Assembly (NCBI RefSeq): GCF_023701525.1
Contig: NZ_JAMQAW010000023.1
Location: forward strand, 99,906-163,905
DNA from: Streptomyces albipurpureus
GTDB lineage: Bacteria > Actinomycetota > Actinomycetes > Streptomycetales > Streptomycetaceae
Length of the DNA: 64,000 nucleotides
Direction: 5' to 3'
Shown: piece by piece, positions 49,440-58,062 of the stretch
How positions within the stretch are numbered: position 1 is the first letter of the stretch
Layout: each line of letters begins with the position of its first letter
The notes under the pieces: generated by a model
Told to the model about the DNA's origin: nothing
Database searches by the model: none
Seen by the model: only the letters and a program-made list of their open reading frames with translations
Program-made: the position numbers and the translations under genes

Positions 49440-52151
49440 GTGACGTTCCCGCTGGCCATCACCACGGAAATCCAGCTCGGTGGGGTGTGGACGGACATCA
49501 CTCCCTATGTGCGTGGCGCCATGTCCATCACCGCCGGCCGGGACGACGAGACCCAGAAAGTGAAGCCCACCAAACTGCCGATCCAGCTCAACAACGGGGA
49601 CGGCCGGTTCAGCCGGCGAAACCCTAGGTCGCCCTGGTCCGGGCTGATCGGCCACAACACCCCGGTACGTACCTCGGTCCCCGGCCCGGAGCCCTACCTC
49701 ACGGTGAACGCCGGCACCGACTGCGCCACCACCCCCGACCACGCATCGCTGGACATCGTCGGTGACCTGGACGTGCGGGCCGAGGCCACACTGGACTGGA
49801 CGTGGCCACGCTCCCAATGGTTCGCCTCCAAGTGGGACGAACCGGCGAATCAGCGGTCGTTCATCGTCTATGTCCGTGACGGGCTGCTGTACATCCACTG
49901 GTCCGAGGACGGCACGACCACCAACAGTTGGTTCGTCTCCCGCCGGCTGCCGGAACTGCCCCGCCGGGCCGCGCTCCGGGTGACGCTGGATGTGAACAAC
50001 GGCATCGGTGGCTGGACCGTGCGCTTCTACTGGGCCACCAGTCTGGCCGGGTCCTGGGTGGAGATCGGCGAGCCGTATGTCTACCCGGGGATCACGTCCA
50101 TCCACGCCGGTACCGCACCTCTGACCGTGGCGCGGCCCAGCATCTTCGCCCCGCCGGCAGGGGGGCGCATCCACGCTGTCCAGGTCCGCAATGGGATTGG
50201 CGGCAGTATCGTTGCCGGCCCGGTTTTCACCGCCCAGACTCCCGGCACCAGCTCGTTCGTCGACTCGGCCGGTCGGACGTGGACGATGATCGGCACGGCG
50301 GAGGTCACCCGCCGGGACATCCGCATGTCCGGGGAGATCCCGAGCTGGCCGGTGCGCTGGGACCTATCCGGGGCTGACGTCTGGGTGTCGACCACGGCCA
50401 GCGGCATCCTGCGCCGCCTCGGCCAGGGACAGAAACCGGTGCCGTCGACCCTTCGGCGCCGTATTCCCAGCGGTCAGCCGGTTGCGTACTGGCCCATGGA
50501 GGACGGGGCCACCGCCACCACGGCGGCATCCCCGATCCCCGGCGTCACACCCATGAAGGTGACCGGGCTGGATTTCGCGGCCGACAGTTCACTGGCCGGT
50601 TCGGGACCGCTCCCCAAGATCAAAACCGGTGCCACCCTCACCGCCACCGTGCCGCCGTACCTGAACACGGGCGCGTGGCAGATCGAGGTGGTGTACCACC
50701 TCGATGCGGCGTCCGCGGCCTGGACCACCATCCTGGACGTCTACACCCGCTCCAATCCGTGGGCCCAGTTCACGGTGCAAATCTCCACCGCCGGCGTACG
50801 GATCATCGGCACCAACGCCGACGGCGACGCCACCAGCAGCCTTCTGACCATCGGCATCGCCGACGCCGACATCGACGGGCAATGGAACCGCCTGCAACTA
50901 CGGTCCGAGCAAGACGGGCTCATGACCCGGCTCGGTATCCAGGTCATCCCCATCTCCGGAACCTCCGTGGGCTGGGCCACCTCCTACGCCGGCGCGGTCG
51001 GCGCGGTCCAACGCATCCAGACGGCGTTCGATGCCGAACTGAACGGGGTGCCGATCGGGCACCTCGCAGTGTTTCCCGTCTACCAGTCAACGATCTACAA
51101 CTTCGCTGACCACGGATACCTGAACGAGCTGGTGCCGGCGCGGATGCGGCGGGTCACCGACGAGGTGGGCCAGGTCCCGCTCACTATCCGCGGCCGCGCC
51201 GCGGATAGTGAGGGCCTCGGCCCGCAGCGGCCCGCATCGCTGCTGACCCTCCTGCAACAAGCTGCCGACACGGACGGCGGGATTCTGTATGAGGCGCGGG
51301 ACCGGCCCGGGCTGATCTACCGCACCCGCACCACCCTCTACAACCAGGCACCCGTGCTCACTCTCGACTACACCGCCCCGGGGCACATCGCCGCCCCGTT
51401 CGAGCCTCTCGATGACGACAAGGGTGTGGTCAACGACGTCACCGTGACGCGATCGGGCGGGTCCAGCGCGCGCGTCGTGCGGGAGACCGGCCCCATGTCG
51501 ACGGCGCCGCCGCCCGATGGGGTGGGGATCTATGACGAGTCGGTGACCCGCTCGCTCGCCCGGGATGCCCAGTGCGAACAGATCGCAGCATGGCGCGTCC
51601 ACCTCGGCACTGCGGATGAGGCCCGCTATCCCACGGTGCGCATCCTGCTGCACCGTGCACCTGAACTCATCCCCCAAGTTCTCGGCATCCACATCGGCGA
51701 CAAGATCACCATCACCAACCCGCCCGACTGGCTGCCGCCGGAGCCGATCGAGCTCATCGTCCAGGGCTACAAGGAGATCCTGGACACGTACACGTGGGAG
51801 ATCACCTACACCTGCACGCCAGCCCGGCCCTGGACCGTAGGGGTGCTGAACCACAGTGTGCTGGGGCGGTTGGACACCGCGGGGTCGCAGCTGGCATCGG
51901 GTGTGACCGCGACCGCTACCAGCTGGTCCGTGACCACCACCGCCGGTCCCCGCTGGATCACCACCGGCGAGTTCCCGGCCCAGTTCCCCTTCGACATCAC
52001 CATCGGCGGGGAGCGGGTCACCGTCACCGCGATCAGCGGCACATCGTCCCCGCAGACGTTCACCGTCGTGCGCTCCGCCAACACCATCATCAAGCCCCAC
52101 CCGACCGCGACCAAGTTGAGCCTGACCACTCCGCTACGGCTCGCCCTATAG
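49440..52151 (+). CDS. large minor tail/baseplate protein with LamG-like part
   Basis: 903 residues from GTG 49440 (AGGAGGTTGTC). The start, ITTEIQLGGVWTDITPYVRGAMSITAGRDDETQKVKPTKLPIQLNNGDGRFSRRNPRSPW, is a distal-tail-like opening common in actinophages. Two beta-sandwich (concanavalin/LamG-like) segments appear near 85-230 and 345-525 (PVAYWPMEDGATATTAASP begins the second). The C-terminal part has a hub-like RxL fold. Its substrate is probably the host surface polysaccharide. Confidence 0.8.
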   Translation: MTFPLAITTEIQLGGVWTDITPYVRGAMSITAGRDDETQKVKPTKLPIQLNNGDGRFSRRNPRSPWSGLIGHNTPVRTSVPGPEPYLTVNAGTDCATTPDHASLDIVGDLDVRAEATLDWTWPRSQWFASKWDEPANQRSFIVYVRDGLLYIHWSEDGTTTNSWFVSRRLPELPRRAALRVTLDVNNGIGGWTVRFYWATSLAGSWVEIGEPYVYPGITSIHAGTAPLTVARPSIFAPPAGGRIHAVQVRNGIGGSIVAGPVFTAQTPGTSSFVDSAGRTWTMIGTAEVTRRDIRMSGEIPSWPVRWDLSGADVWVSTTASGILRRLGQGQKPVPSTLRRRIPSGQPVAYWPMEDGATATTAASPIPGVTPMKVTGLDFAADSSLAGSGPLPKIKTGATLTATVPPYLNTGAWQIEVVYHLDAASAAWTTILDVYTRSNPWAQFTVQISTAGVRIIGTNADGDATSSLLTIGIADADIDGQWNRLQLRSEQDGLMTRLGIQVIPISGTSVGWATSYAGAVGAVQRIQTAFDAELNGVPIGHLAVFPVYQSTIYNFADHGYLNELVPARMRRVTDEVGQVPLTIRGRAADSEGLGPQRPASLLTLLQQAADTDGGILYEARDRPGLIYRTRTTLYNQAPVLTLDYTAPGHIAAPFEPLDDDKGVVNDVTVTRSGGSSARVVRETGPMSTAPPPDGVGIYDESVTRSLARDAQCEQIAAWRVHLGTADEARYPTVRILLHRAPELIPQVLGIHIGDKITITNPPDWLPPEPIELIVQGYKEILDTYTWEITYTCTPARPWTVGVLNHSVLGRLDTAGSQLASGVTATATSWSVTTTAGPRWITTGEFPAQFPFDITIGGERVTVTAISGTSSPQTFTVVRSANTIIKPHPTATKLSLTTPLRLAL

Positions 52152-52169
52152 ACAAGGAGGCGACCTCGG

Positions 52170-52601
52170 ATGGCACTACTCGCGGGGCAGATCCTCACCG
52201 CCGAACAGGTCAACCGCATCCAACCGAGGCCCCATAACGCGGTCGGCACGGGCACCATCTCTGGTGCCCTCAGCAACCAAACCGTCGCCAACACCACCAT
52301 CACCCTGGACACCGAAACCGACGGCGCGACCTACCACGCCGTATGCGTCTGGGACCTCGACACCAACACGGGCGCCACCACCGGCACCGGCCGACTCAAT
52401 GTCGATGGCGCGAACCAGAGCCCGCTGGCGGCATTCTCGGATGCCACAGGCACAGACAGAGGAACGTTCTCCCAGGTCTATCAAGGCACCCTCGCAGCTG
52501 CCGGTTCCCACACGTTCAAGATGATCGCCAGCCCGGGCGCCGGGCAGATCATCCAGGGCGTCAACTGCGCCTACAACCTGACCATCTTCGAAGTCGTCTG
52601 A
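52170..52601 (+). CDS. minor tail protein, unknown
   Basis: 143 residues with beta-rich composition: TISGALSNQTVANTTITLDTETDGATYHAVCVWDLDTNTGATTGTGRLNVDG...FKMIASPGAGQIIQGVNCAYNLTIFEVV. AAGGAGGCGACC lies upstream. It lies between the baseplate gene and the lysis cassette; receptor-binding or fibre role is possible. Confidence 0.7.
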   Translation: MALLAGQILTAEQVNRIQPRPHNAVGTGTISGALSNQTVANTTITLDTETDGATYHAVCVWDLDTNTGATTGTGRLNVDGANQSPLAAFSDATGTDRGTFSQVYQGTLAAAGSHTFKMIASPGAGQIIQGVNCAYNLTIFEVV

Positions 52602-52615
52602 CCCTTCGAACCCGC

Positions 52616-52645
52616 AGCCCCGAGTCCCATACGGCCGGGGCTTTT
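52616..52645 (+). terminator. hairpin terminator after the tail genes
   Basis: AGCCCCG (52616-52622) pairs with CGGGGCT (52636-52642), followed by TTT. Located just after the minor tail gene. Confidence 0.6.
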
Positions 52646-52665
52646 GCCGTGTCTGGAGGCACCCT

Positions 52666-53118
52666 ATGAGCTCCACACCCACCCTCGGTCGGATCGTTCT
52701 GTATCGGCTGGCCGACACCGATATCAGCTACATTCGCTCCCTCGCCGCGGCCACTACCCCGCGCGCCCCGATCGCGGAGCTCCATGAGGGCGACACGATG
52801 CCCGCCGTGGTGGTGCGCGTCCACCAGGGCGACCTCCTCAACCTCCGGATAATCCTGGATGGCCAGGTGACCCCGTGGGTGACGTCCCGCCCGGCTGGCA
52901 CGGAGCGAGGTACCTGGTCCTGGCCCTCGCGCACCCCCGCGCCTGACGCTGCTGACCTCGCCCGTATCGGGTTCTTGGCCTATGCCGCGCACACCGAGGG
53001 TCAGACCTGGGACGGGTGGGAGATGCCGGTATGGGATGACGTCGGCAGCCGCGTTCAGGGTGCGTGGGCTGCGGCGGCCGCCGCGATCTCCCGCGCTGCC
53101 GGAGGCGGTGAGCGATGA
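52666..53118 (+). CDS. hypothetical protein before the endolysin
   Basis: 150 residues: RIVLYRLADTDISYIRSLAAATTPRAPIAELHEGDTMPAVVVRVHQGDLLNLRIILDGQVTPWVTSRPAGTERGTWSWPSRT is an SH3-like beta barrel frequently found in this position in Streptomyces phages. GGAGGCACC upstream; overlaps the endolysin start by 4 bp. Function unknown. Confidence 0.65.
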   Translation: MSSTPTLGRIVLYRLADTDISYIRSLAAATTPRAPIAELHEGDTMPAVVVRVHQGDLLNLRIILDGQVTPWVTSRPAGTERGTWSWPSRTPAPDAADLARIGFLAYAAHTEGQTWDGWEMPVWDDVGSRVQGAWAAAAAAISRAAGGGER

Positions 53119-54011
53119 CCGCCCCCATGAACGCCGCGGTGTTCCTCACCGCTCTGCGGGACGAAGGGTTGACCGTGGTGGAGGTGCCGGGGTGGCGTAC
53201 CCGGAGCCGTGACCATAAGGGGCCGTGGGGTCCGGTACACGGGGTGATGGTGCACCACACCGTGACCACGGGCACGGCCAACACCGTGGCGCTGTGTCGG
53301 GACGGGCACAGCAGTCTGCCGGGGCCGCTCTGTCACGGGGTGATCGACAAGCAGGGCGTGGTGCACCTGGTCGGCTACGGCCGCACCAACCACGCCGGGC
53401 TCGGTGACCCGGACGTACTCCGGGCCGTCATCGACGAACGCCAGTTGCCGGCGGACAACGAGGCGACCACCGACGGGAACAGGCACTTCTACGGGTTCGA
53501 GTGCATCAACCTCGGCGACGGCCGCGACCCGTGGCCCGAGGCCCAGCTGATGGCGATCGAGAAGGCGGCGGCCGCGCTCTGCCGGGTGCACGGCTGGTCC
53601 GCTCGGGCGGTGCTGGGGCATCTGGAGTGGCAGCCCGGGAAGATCGATCCCCGCGGGTTCACCATGGCGTCCATGCGGCAGCGGGTCGAGGTGCGGCTGA
53701 AAGGCCAGCCACCCGCCCAACCCGTCAAACCGCCGGTGAAGAAGCCGCCGACCAAGCCTGCCCATGAGCCATTCCCGGGTGCGGCCTGGTTCACCATGGG
53801 CCGCAAGTCACCCATCGTCGCCGCCATGCGCAAGCGGCTCATCGCGGTGGGCTGCAACCGCTACCAAACACAGGCCAACCCGGACGTCATCGGCACCGGA
53901 GACAGAACCTCGTATGAGGCGTGGCAGCGCAAATGCGGCTACACCGGCACCGCCGCCAAGTGGCCACCCGGCAAGACCACCTGGGACCGGCTCAAGGTCC
54001 CCAGAACCTGA
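53115..54011 (+). CDS. endolysin, N-acetylmuramoyl-L-alanine amidase
   Basis: 298 residues. Amidase_2 fold: VHGVMVHHTVTTGTANTVALC with zinc His residues, HGVIDKQGVVHLVGYGRTNHAGLG, and AVLGHLEWQPGKIDPRGF with the second zinc His and catalytic Lys/Glu. A Pro/Lys linker (QPPAQPVKPPVKKPPTKP) leads to a C-terminal peptidoglycan-binding segment (ESSPIVAAMRKRLIAVGCNRY...SYEAWQRKCGYTG). Cuts between sugar and stem peptide during lysis. No signal peptide, so it depends on the holin. Confidence 0.93.
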   Translation: MTAPMNAAVFLTALRDEGLTVVEVPGWRTRSRDHKGPWGPVHGVMVHHTVTTGTANTVALCRDGHSSLPGPLCHGVIDKQGVVHLVGYGRTNHAGLGDPDVLRAVIDERQLPADNEATTDGNRHFYGFECINLGDGRDPWPEAQLMAIEKAAAALCRVHGWSARAVLGHLEWQPGKIDPRGFTMASMRQRVEVRLKGQPPAQPVKPPVKKPPTKPAHEPFPGAAWFTMGRKSPIVAAMRKRLIAVGCNRYQTQANPDVIGTGDRTSYEAWQRKCGYTGTAAKWPPGKTTWDRLKVPRT

Positions 54012-54027
54012 GCATCAAGGAAACGAG

Positions 54028-54291
54028 ATGAAGAACAAGACCTTTCAGATCCTGGTGTTCGCGATCTGCGTCGCCGGATACATCGCACTCGCCATCGCAG
54101 GTCAGGCCACTGCCGAGTACATGACCCTCGTGGGTCCGGTGCTTGCTGCGGCGTATCTGACCACCCACCTCGGGCAGCAGGACCAGGCACTGGACGAGAT
54201 CAAAGAGAACACGAACGGTGTGCTCACCAAGAGGATTGAGACCGCGGTCAAAAACGCCCTAGCCATGGACCGCCAGCGACCGGGACCCTGA
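54028..54291 (+). CDS. holin
   Basis: 87 residues. Two membrane segments (TFQILVFAICVAGYIALAIAG and YMTLVGPVLAAAYLTTHL) and a charged C-terminus, typical of actinophage holins, directly after the endolysin. AAGGAAACG precedes ATG. Confidence 0.85.
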   Translation: MKNKTFQILVFAICVAGYIALAIAGQATAEYMTLVGPVLAAAYLTTHLGQQDQALDEIKENTNGVLTKRIETAVKNALAMDRQRPGP

Positions 54292-54308
54292 CCCTGGCTG
54301 ACAACCAC

Positions 54309-54350
54309 GCGCCCCCTGCCAGCCGATACGGGCTGGCAGGGGGCGCTTTG
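54309..54350 (+). terminator. strong terminator ending the late operon
   Basis: Perfect 16-bp stem (GCGCCCCCTGCCAGCC at 54309-54324 and its complement at 54331-54346) with a 6-nt loop and TTTG tail, 18 bp after the holin. It ends the lysis and tail unit. Confidence 0.92.
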
Positions 54351-54501
54351 TCATGCCCGGAGTGCCAAATTCTGGTTACTGGTGACTAGCGAGTGGCCGG
54401 ATCTGGTGCGAGTGTGGTCGACGTCGACCGCCTGGGCCCACCTTTAGGCGGTCGGCTGGAGATCCTGCCCGTGCGCTGACTCGGCAGGGCCACCCCCCTA
54501 C

Positions 54502-54533
54502 GCGTCCCCTCCCGCAAAGCTGGGAGGGGACGC
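54502..54533 (-). terminator. hairpin at the 3' end of the NUDIX gene
   Basis: Perfect 12-bp inverted repeat GCGTCCCCTCCC (54502-54513) and its complement (54522-54533) with an 8-nt loop, at the 3' end of the leftward NUDIX gene. The right arm is inside the 26-bp repeat found again at 55203. Confidence 0.65.
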
Positions 54534-54546
54534 TGCGTGATGCCGC
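54521..54546 (+). repeat. 26-bp direct repeat, copy 1
   Basis: Starts TGGGAGGGGACGCTGCGTGA and is identical to 55203-55228. The two copies bracket the NUDIX gene. Confidence 0.9.
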
Positions 54547-55079
54547 TAGCCGAGTCGCAGGTGGCGGAGCATCAGCAGTCCGGCAGCCATGTTCGCGGCC
54601 GGGATCTGACCGGCCGCGATCAGCTCCGGGACCCGCTTGAGCGGCACCCACTCGCGGCGCTCGGACTCAAAGTCATCCTCAGGGTGGCCGATGTGGGTAG
54701 CTGTCTCGGCCCAGTAGAGGTGATGTCGTGCGTCGGCCAGTCCATTGGCCGGCTCGACCGTCATCAGGTGCTGGAGCGGCCCGGGTCGCCAGCCGGTTTC
54801 CTCTTCCATCTCACGCGCGGCCGCGGCCTCGATGTCCTCGCCATCCTCGACGACTCCCGCCGCCATCTCCCAGCCCCAGCTGTCGGTGATGAACCGATGC
54901 CGCCAGAGCAAGAGCACCTCGTTCTCCGAGTTGACCGCTGTAGCCAGGGCCACCGCCCGCTGTCGGATCAAGAAATGGTCCAGGTGCCGACCGTCAGGGA
55001 GCTCCACGTCTGCCAGGTTCACGCGGAACCAGCGGTTTTCGTAGACGGTGTGTTCGTTGAGGTTGCGCCAGACCGACAC
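54546..55079 (-). CDS. NUDIX hydrolase
   Basis: 177 residues from GTG 55079 (in-frame GTG at 55094 upstream is possible). The Nudix box is complete: GVVEDGEDIEAAAAREMEEETGWRP matches Gx5Ex7REUxEExGU. The body resembles ADP-ribose or nucleoside-diphosphate hydrolases of the ADPRase type (VYENRWFRVNLADVELPDGRHLDHFLIRQRAVALATAVNSENEVLLLWRHRF). It hydrolyses nucleoside diphosphate derivatives. Transcribed against the phage late genes and flanked by exact repeats, so a moron is likely. Confidence 0.88.
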   Translation of the reverse strand: MSVWRNLNEHTVYENRWFRVNLADVELPDGRHLDHFLIRQRAVALATAVNSENEVLLLWRHRFITDSWGWEMAAGVVEDGEDIEAAAAREMEEETGWRPGPLQHLMTVEPANGLADARHHLYWAETATHIGHPEDDFESERREWVPLKRVPELIAAGQIPAANMAAGLLMLRHLRLG

Positions 55080-55202
55080 CTCGGCCCCTTTCACGTGGTG
55101 GTGTGGCCTATCTGAGCACACCTGGCTACCACGGGACGCTGAGCGTCTCGTCAATGGCCGCAGCGGCGGCCGCGCCCGCGCGGCCGTGGACGGCCAGGTC
55201 AT

Positions 55203-55228
55203 TGGGAGGGGACGCTGCGTGATGCCGC
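55203..55228 (+). repeat. 26-bp direct repeat, copy 2
   Basis: Exact copy of 54521-54546; the bases on either side differ. This copy lacks the left hairpin arm present beside copy 1. Confidence 0.9.
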
Positions 55229-55368
55229 AGCGCTGGGCTTCGGTCAGACCCACGTGGCGGTCCCTCCCGGCTCCCCACGGGCATCGAGTGCATCGACACT
55301 GCGACGGGGAGCGGTACCTGCCCGACAGCGGCTGACGAGAGCGGTGAGCGGGTACGCTTCGGCGTGAT

Positions 55369-55405
55369 GAGACCCCTGGGGCCCGACCCCCGGGGGTCTC
55401 GCTTT
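55369..55405 (+). terminator. hairpin upstream of the 55461 gene
   Basis: GAGACCCC (55369-55376) and GGGGTCTC (55393-55400) with extra GC pairs inside and GCTTTG after it. It can isolate the NUDIX cassette from the rightward gene. Confidence 0.6.
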
Positions 55406-55460
55406 GTCAGTCCCCGCGGTTAGCATCGGCGCAAGCTGTTGGGCTGCAAGGGAGATACAC

Positions 55461-55916
55461 GTGCGCTGGAACCTGACGTACTACCACAAGATCCCGCGAA
55501 ACGCGCGTGGGGTGGAGCTAGAGGCGGCTGACCTGGGCGGGAAGAGTATCCACCTGGCGCACGATCGCGTACGCGAGGTCTCCGATGGTCTCGGAGTGCT
55601 CGTTGCCGCCCGAGTCATCCCGACGGCGCCGCCGGTTGAGGGGGTTGATCCACTTTCGGGCACACCTACTCGCCCCATGTGGATCACCTACGTACCGTAC
55701 GTACCCTGTGACGACGAGGATGAGACGGAGATCGACCGATCGCTCCGCCAGCGCCAGCGCTTCGACTTCCCCGAGAAGTTGTGGGACATCTGGATCAATC
55801 CCAAGGGCGAGGAAATCGCCGACGGGCCGTCCACACCGTATGCGGTCCTTGCCGTCGAGCGATTCCTCGGTGACGGCCGGCGGGCCTACATCGAGCGGTT
55901 CGACTACTCCGAGTGA
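55461..55916 (+). CDS. hypothetical accessory protein
   Basis: 151 residues from GTG 55461 (AAGGGAGAT upstream). MRWNLTYYHKIPRNARGVELEAADLGGKSIHLAHDRVREVSDGLGVLVAARVIP, an acidic segment CDDEDETEID, and AVLAVERFLGDGRRAYIERF. No family recognised. It meets the XRE regulator gene end to end (55916 and 55919). It is part of the accessory arm that separates structural genes from the integrase. Confidence 0.6.
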   Translation: MRWNLTYYHKIPRNARGVELEAADLGGKSIHLAHDRVREVSDGLGVLVAARVIPTAPPVEGVDPLSGTPTRPMWITYVPYVPCDDEDETEIDRSLRQRQRFDFPEKLWDIWINPKGEEIADGPSTPYAVLAVERFLGDGRRAYIERFDYSE

Positions 55917-55918
55917 AA

Positions 55919-56965
55919 CTAAGCCGCTCGGCGTTGAGCGTCGGTGAGAAGCCCCTGATAGTGCGCCTGGTCCCGAGGAAACCCCGCGAGGCCAGGTAGC
56001 GACTCCTCGAACCCTGTTGCCGCCTCCTGCCACCGATGGCAGGCGTACGCGGTATCCGCGCGGTGAAGGCGTGCTCGCGACGGGGTGAGCCAGTAGAGCC
56101 AAGCAGGCCGGTCCGGCTCATCCGGAACACGCGACGCTTCCACAACGGCATCATCCGCCAGGCGCAGCGCCCTGTCCCGCTCACCTACCGCAGCGGCAGC
56201 CAGCGATGCCTCATGCGCGGCCACCGAAGTCGCACCGGGTGACAGCCCTGCTAGCTGGCGTGCCCCATCCGCTACGCGCAGCGCCCTTATGGGGTCGCTG
56301 TGCTGTCGGCAGTAGTAGGCCCGTACTCGTTGGAGCCAGGAAGCCATGTCGGCGTGGGATGCGTCGATTGCCCACCCGTGCGCACCATCCAGCCAGGCGA
56401 GGGCAGGCCCGGTCTGCTGGTTCTGCGCGGCCACCCATGACAGCCAGTGGGCGTGCTCGGCTGCCAGGAGCATCAGTTCGTCCGCGGTCTGTCCTGAGGC
56501 GGATGGGATCAGCCGGGTGACGACGTCCAGTTGCGAGCGGACAACTGGCCACAGCACAGTGCCGCCTACTTCGTCTTCGGCTCGGCGCTGCGTGGCGAGG
56601 ACTTCCGCAATCCACTGCGCGGCACGGAGGTCAGTCCGACCAGTGCGGTGCCCGTGCGCCAGGCGCTCCCTCAACTCAGTATTGGGTGACCACTCTTCGA
56701 AGGCAGCGCTTTGCCCTGCCTCTATCAGTTCTCGTGGCACGTGAAGTCCTTCAGTGATGCGAGTCTTCACCGCCGACCCGGTTCGTACCTGCCGACGGCC
56801 GGACTCGATGGCCGAAATGTGCGGCTGCGGCAAACCGGTAAGGGACTCAAGCGCTAGCTGAGTGATGCCGGCTGCGCGTCGATACTCGCGCAGGACAGCG
56901 CCCCAATCGGCTCGTGCCCATGCGGCGCGCAGCCTGACGTCTGTCCACGGTGCCCGACCACCCAT
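55919..56965 (-). CDS. XRE regulator with long C-terminal helical repeat domain
   Basis: 348 residues from ATG 56965. WGAVLREYRRAAGITQLALESLTGLPQPHISAIESGRRQVRTGSAVKTRITEGLHVPRELI is the XRE DNA-binding domain. The remaining 270 residues are helical TPR-like repeats (AAQWIAEVLATQRR, WLSWVAAQNQQTGPALAWLDGAHGWA, AGLSPGATSVAAHEASLAAAAVGERDRALRLADDAV), common in Streptomyces signalling regulators that bind peptides or partners. It is divergent from the resolvase-like gene, with a palindromic site in the gap. Confidence 0.8.
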   Translation of the reverse strand: MGGRAPWTDVRLRAAWARADWGAVLREYRRAAGITQLALESLTGLPQPHISAIESGRRQVRTGSAVKTRITEGLHVPRELIEAGQSAAFEEWSPNTELRERLAHGHRTGRTDLRAAQWIAEVLATQRRAEDEVGGTVLWPVVRSQLDVVTRLIPSASGQTADELMLLAAEHAHWLSWVAAQNQQTGPALAWLDGAHGWAIDASHADMASWLQRVRAYYCRQHSDPIRALRVADGARQLAGLSPGATSVAAHEASLAAAAVGERDRALRLADDAVVEASRVPDEPDRPAWLYWLTPSRARLHRADTAYACHRWQEAATGFEESLPGLAGFPRDQAHYQGLLTDAQRRAA

Positions 56966-56972
56966 AGCCGGA

Positions 56973-57003
56973 ATATACGCCCGGCGCCGCGCGGAGTGTA
57001 TAT
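56973..57003. promoter_or_regulatory. ATATAC/GTATAT palindrome in the XRE divergent gap
   Basis: ATATAC at 56973-56978 and GTATAT at 56998-57003 are inverted half-sites 19 bp apart in an otherwise GC-rich gap. An ATAGCCGG octamer flanks each (56964 and 57002). Likely an operator for the XRE gene and the divergent gene. Confidence 0.5.
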
Positions 57004-57068
57004 AGCCGGCCGGACATCCCCCGCACGATGGCGTCTCGTCCATACCGAGTCGGGTCGGGAGACGCACT

Positions 57069-57473
57069 ATGAGCACTGACAGTGCACACCAAACACATGG
57101 TGAGGTGACGCATGCCTTCATCTACGACAGGCACGCCACCCTCAACACGGTCGCCCTTGACGATCGTCTCAAGCGCTGCCGCGAGTACGCCCAGGAGCAC
57201 GGCTACAGGGTTGCGGGCATGTGGCTGGACCTCGGCGACCACGCCCTAGGTCACCATCGGCCGGAGTTCCAGAATCTGTGCCGGGCGATGGCGGGCACCT
57301 CCGGGAGGGTGATCTGCCTGGTTCACGACTGGGACCGACTGTCACGCGATGCCTCGCAGTCAGCTGTCATGCGCCGTTGCATCGAGCACGCCGGCGGTTA
57401 CAGCGAGACCGCCGATGGAGAGACCGACGAGCCCCTTGAGCGGCTCCGCGGCTTGCTCACCACACCAGATTGA
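57069..57473 (+). CDS. degenerate serine-recombinase-like protein
   Basis: 134 residues. AFIYDRHATLNTVALDDRLKRCREYAQEHGYRVAGMWLDLGDHALGHHRPEFQNLCRAMAGTSGRVICLVHDWDRLSRDASQSAVMRRCI is the resolvase catalytic-domain scaffold with the DRLSRD motif, but the catalytic Ser of the N-terminal Y-x-R-x-S motif is replaced (DRHAT) and no DNA-binding C-terminus is present. Likely inactive as a recombinase; a regulatory or accessory role is possible. Confidence 0.65.
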   Translation: MSTDSAHQTHGEVTHAFIYDRHATLNTVALDDRLKRCREYAQEHGYRVAGMWLDLGDHALGHHRPEFQNLCRAMAGTSGRVICLVHDWDRLSRDASQSAVMRRCIEHAGGYSETADGETDEPLERLRGLLTTPD

Positions 57474-57543
57474 GCCCGGCCCCGCCGCGTGATCTCTGGA
57501 CTGCCGCGGCCGGACTCCACCCACTCACAGGAAGGGGCGCACG

Positions 57544-57858
57544 GTGAATTGCGGCAAGTGCGGAGCTCCGATGACCAGCACGCAGGACGGTTGGCTCATC
57601 TGCTACCCATGCGGTGTCAGCCAGCCAGCTGCCCGTCTCCACTGCCCTCGGTGCACCCAGCTGCTCACGCACGCACGCACCGGGTGGCATCAGTGCACCG
57701 ATGCGGGCTGCGCGTATGAGATCAGTGACGACGCACTCAGGCTCCATCAGCGGCAGTTGGCAGACGTAGAGGCGCGGCCGGCCGCGTTCTTCGCCGGGGT
57801 GCGGCGCCAACGGGATGAGTTACGGAGTTGCGAGCCGGTCTGGCGACGGATCGCGTAG
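57544..57858 (+). CDS. Zn-ribbon protein with a TTA codon
   Basis: 104 residues from GTG 57544 (AGGAAGGGGC upstream). CGKCGAPMTSTQDGWLICYPCG and CPRCTQLLTHARTGWHQCTDAGC are two four-Cys zinc ribbons, then a helical tail. Codon 93 (57820-57822) is TTA, so expression depends on bldA tRNA. Function unknown. Confidence 0.7.
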   Translation: MNCGKCGAPMTSTQDGWLICYPCGVSQPAARLHCPRCTQLLTHARTGWHQCTDAGCAYEISDDALRLHQRQLADVEARPAAFFAGVRRQRDELRSCEPVWRRIA

Positions 57859-58062
57859 CGATAAAACCACTGCCCGCGGGCAGTTCCCCGCCCCGGCTGC
57901 CTCCCCCAAGGCAGCCGGGGCCACCGCTGACCCCGGCCCTACGCTCCGCACATGAGGAGTAACGTTTCTGCAACATAGTTGCCCACGCACACCACAGCGC
58001 CATACGCCGCGAAACGATGCAGACCTACCCCTCACATCGCTTTGGGGAGATGATCACTCCTG

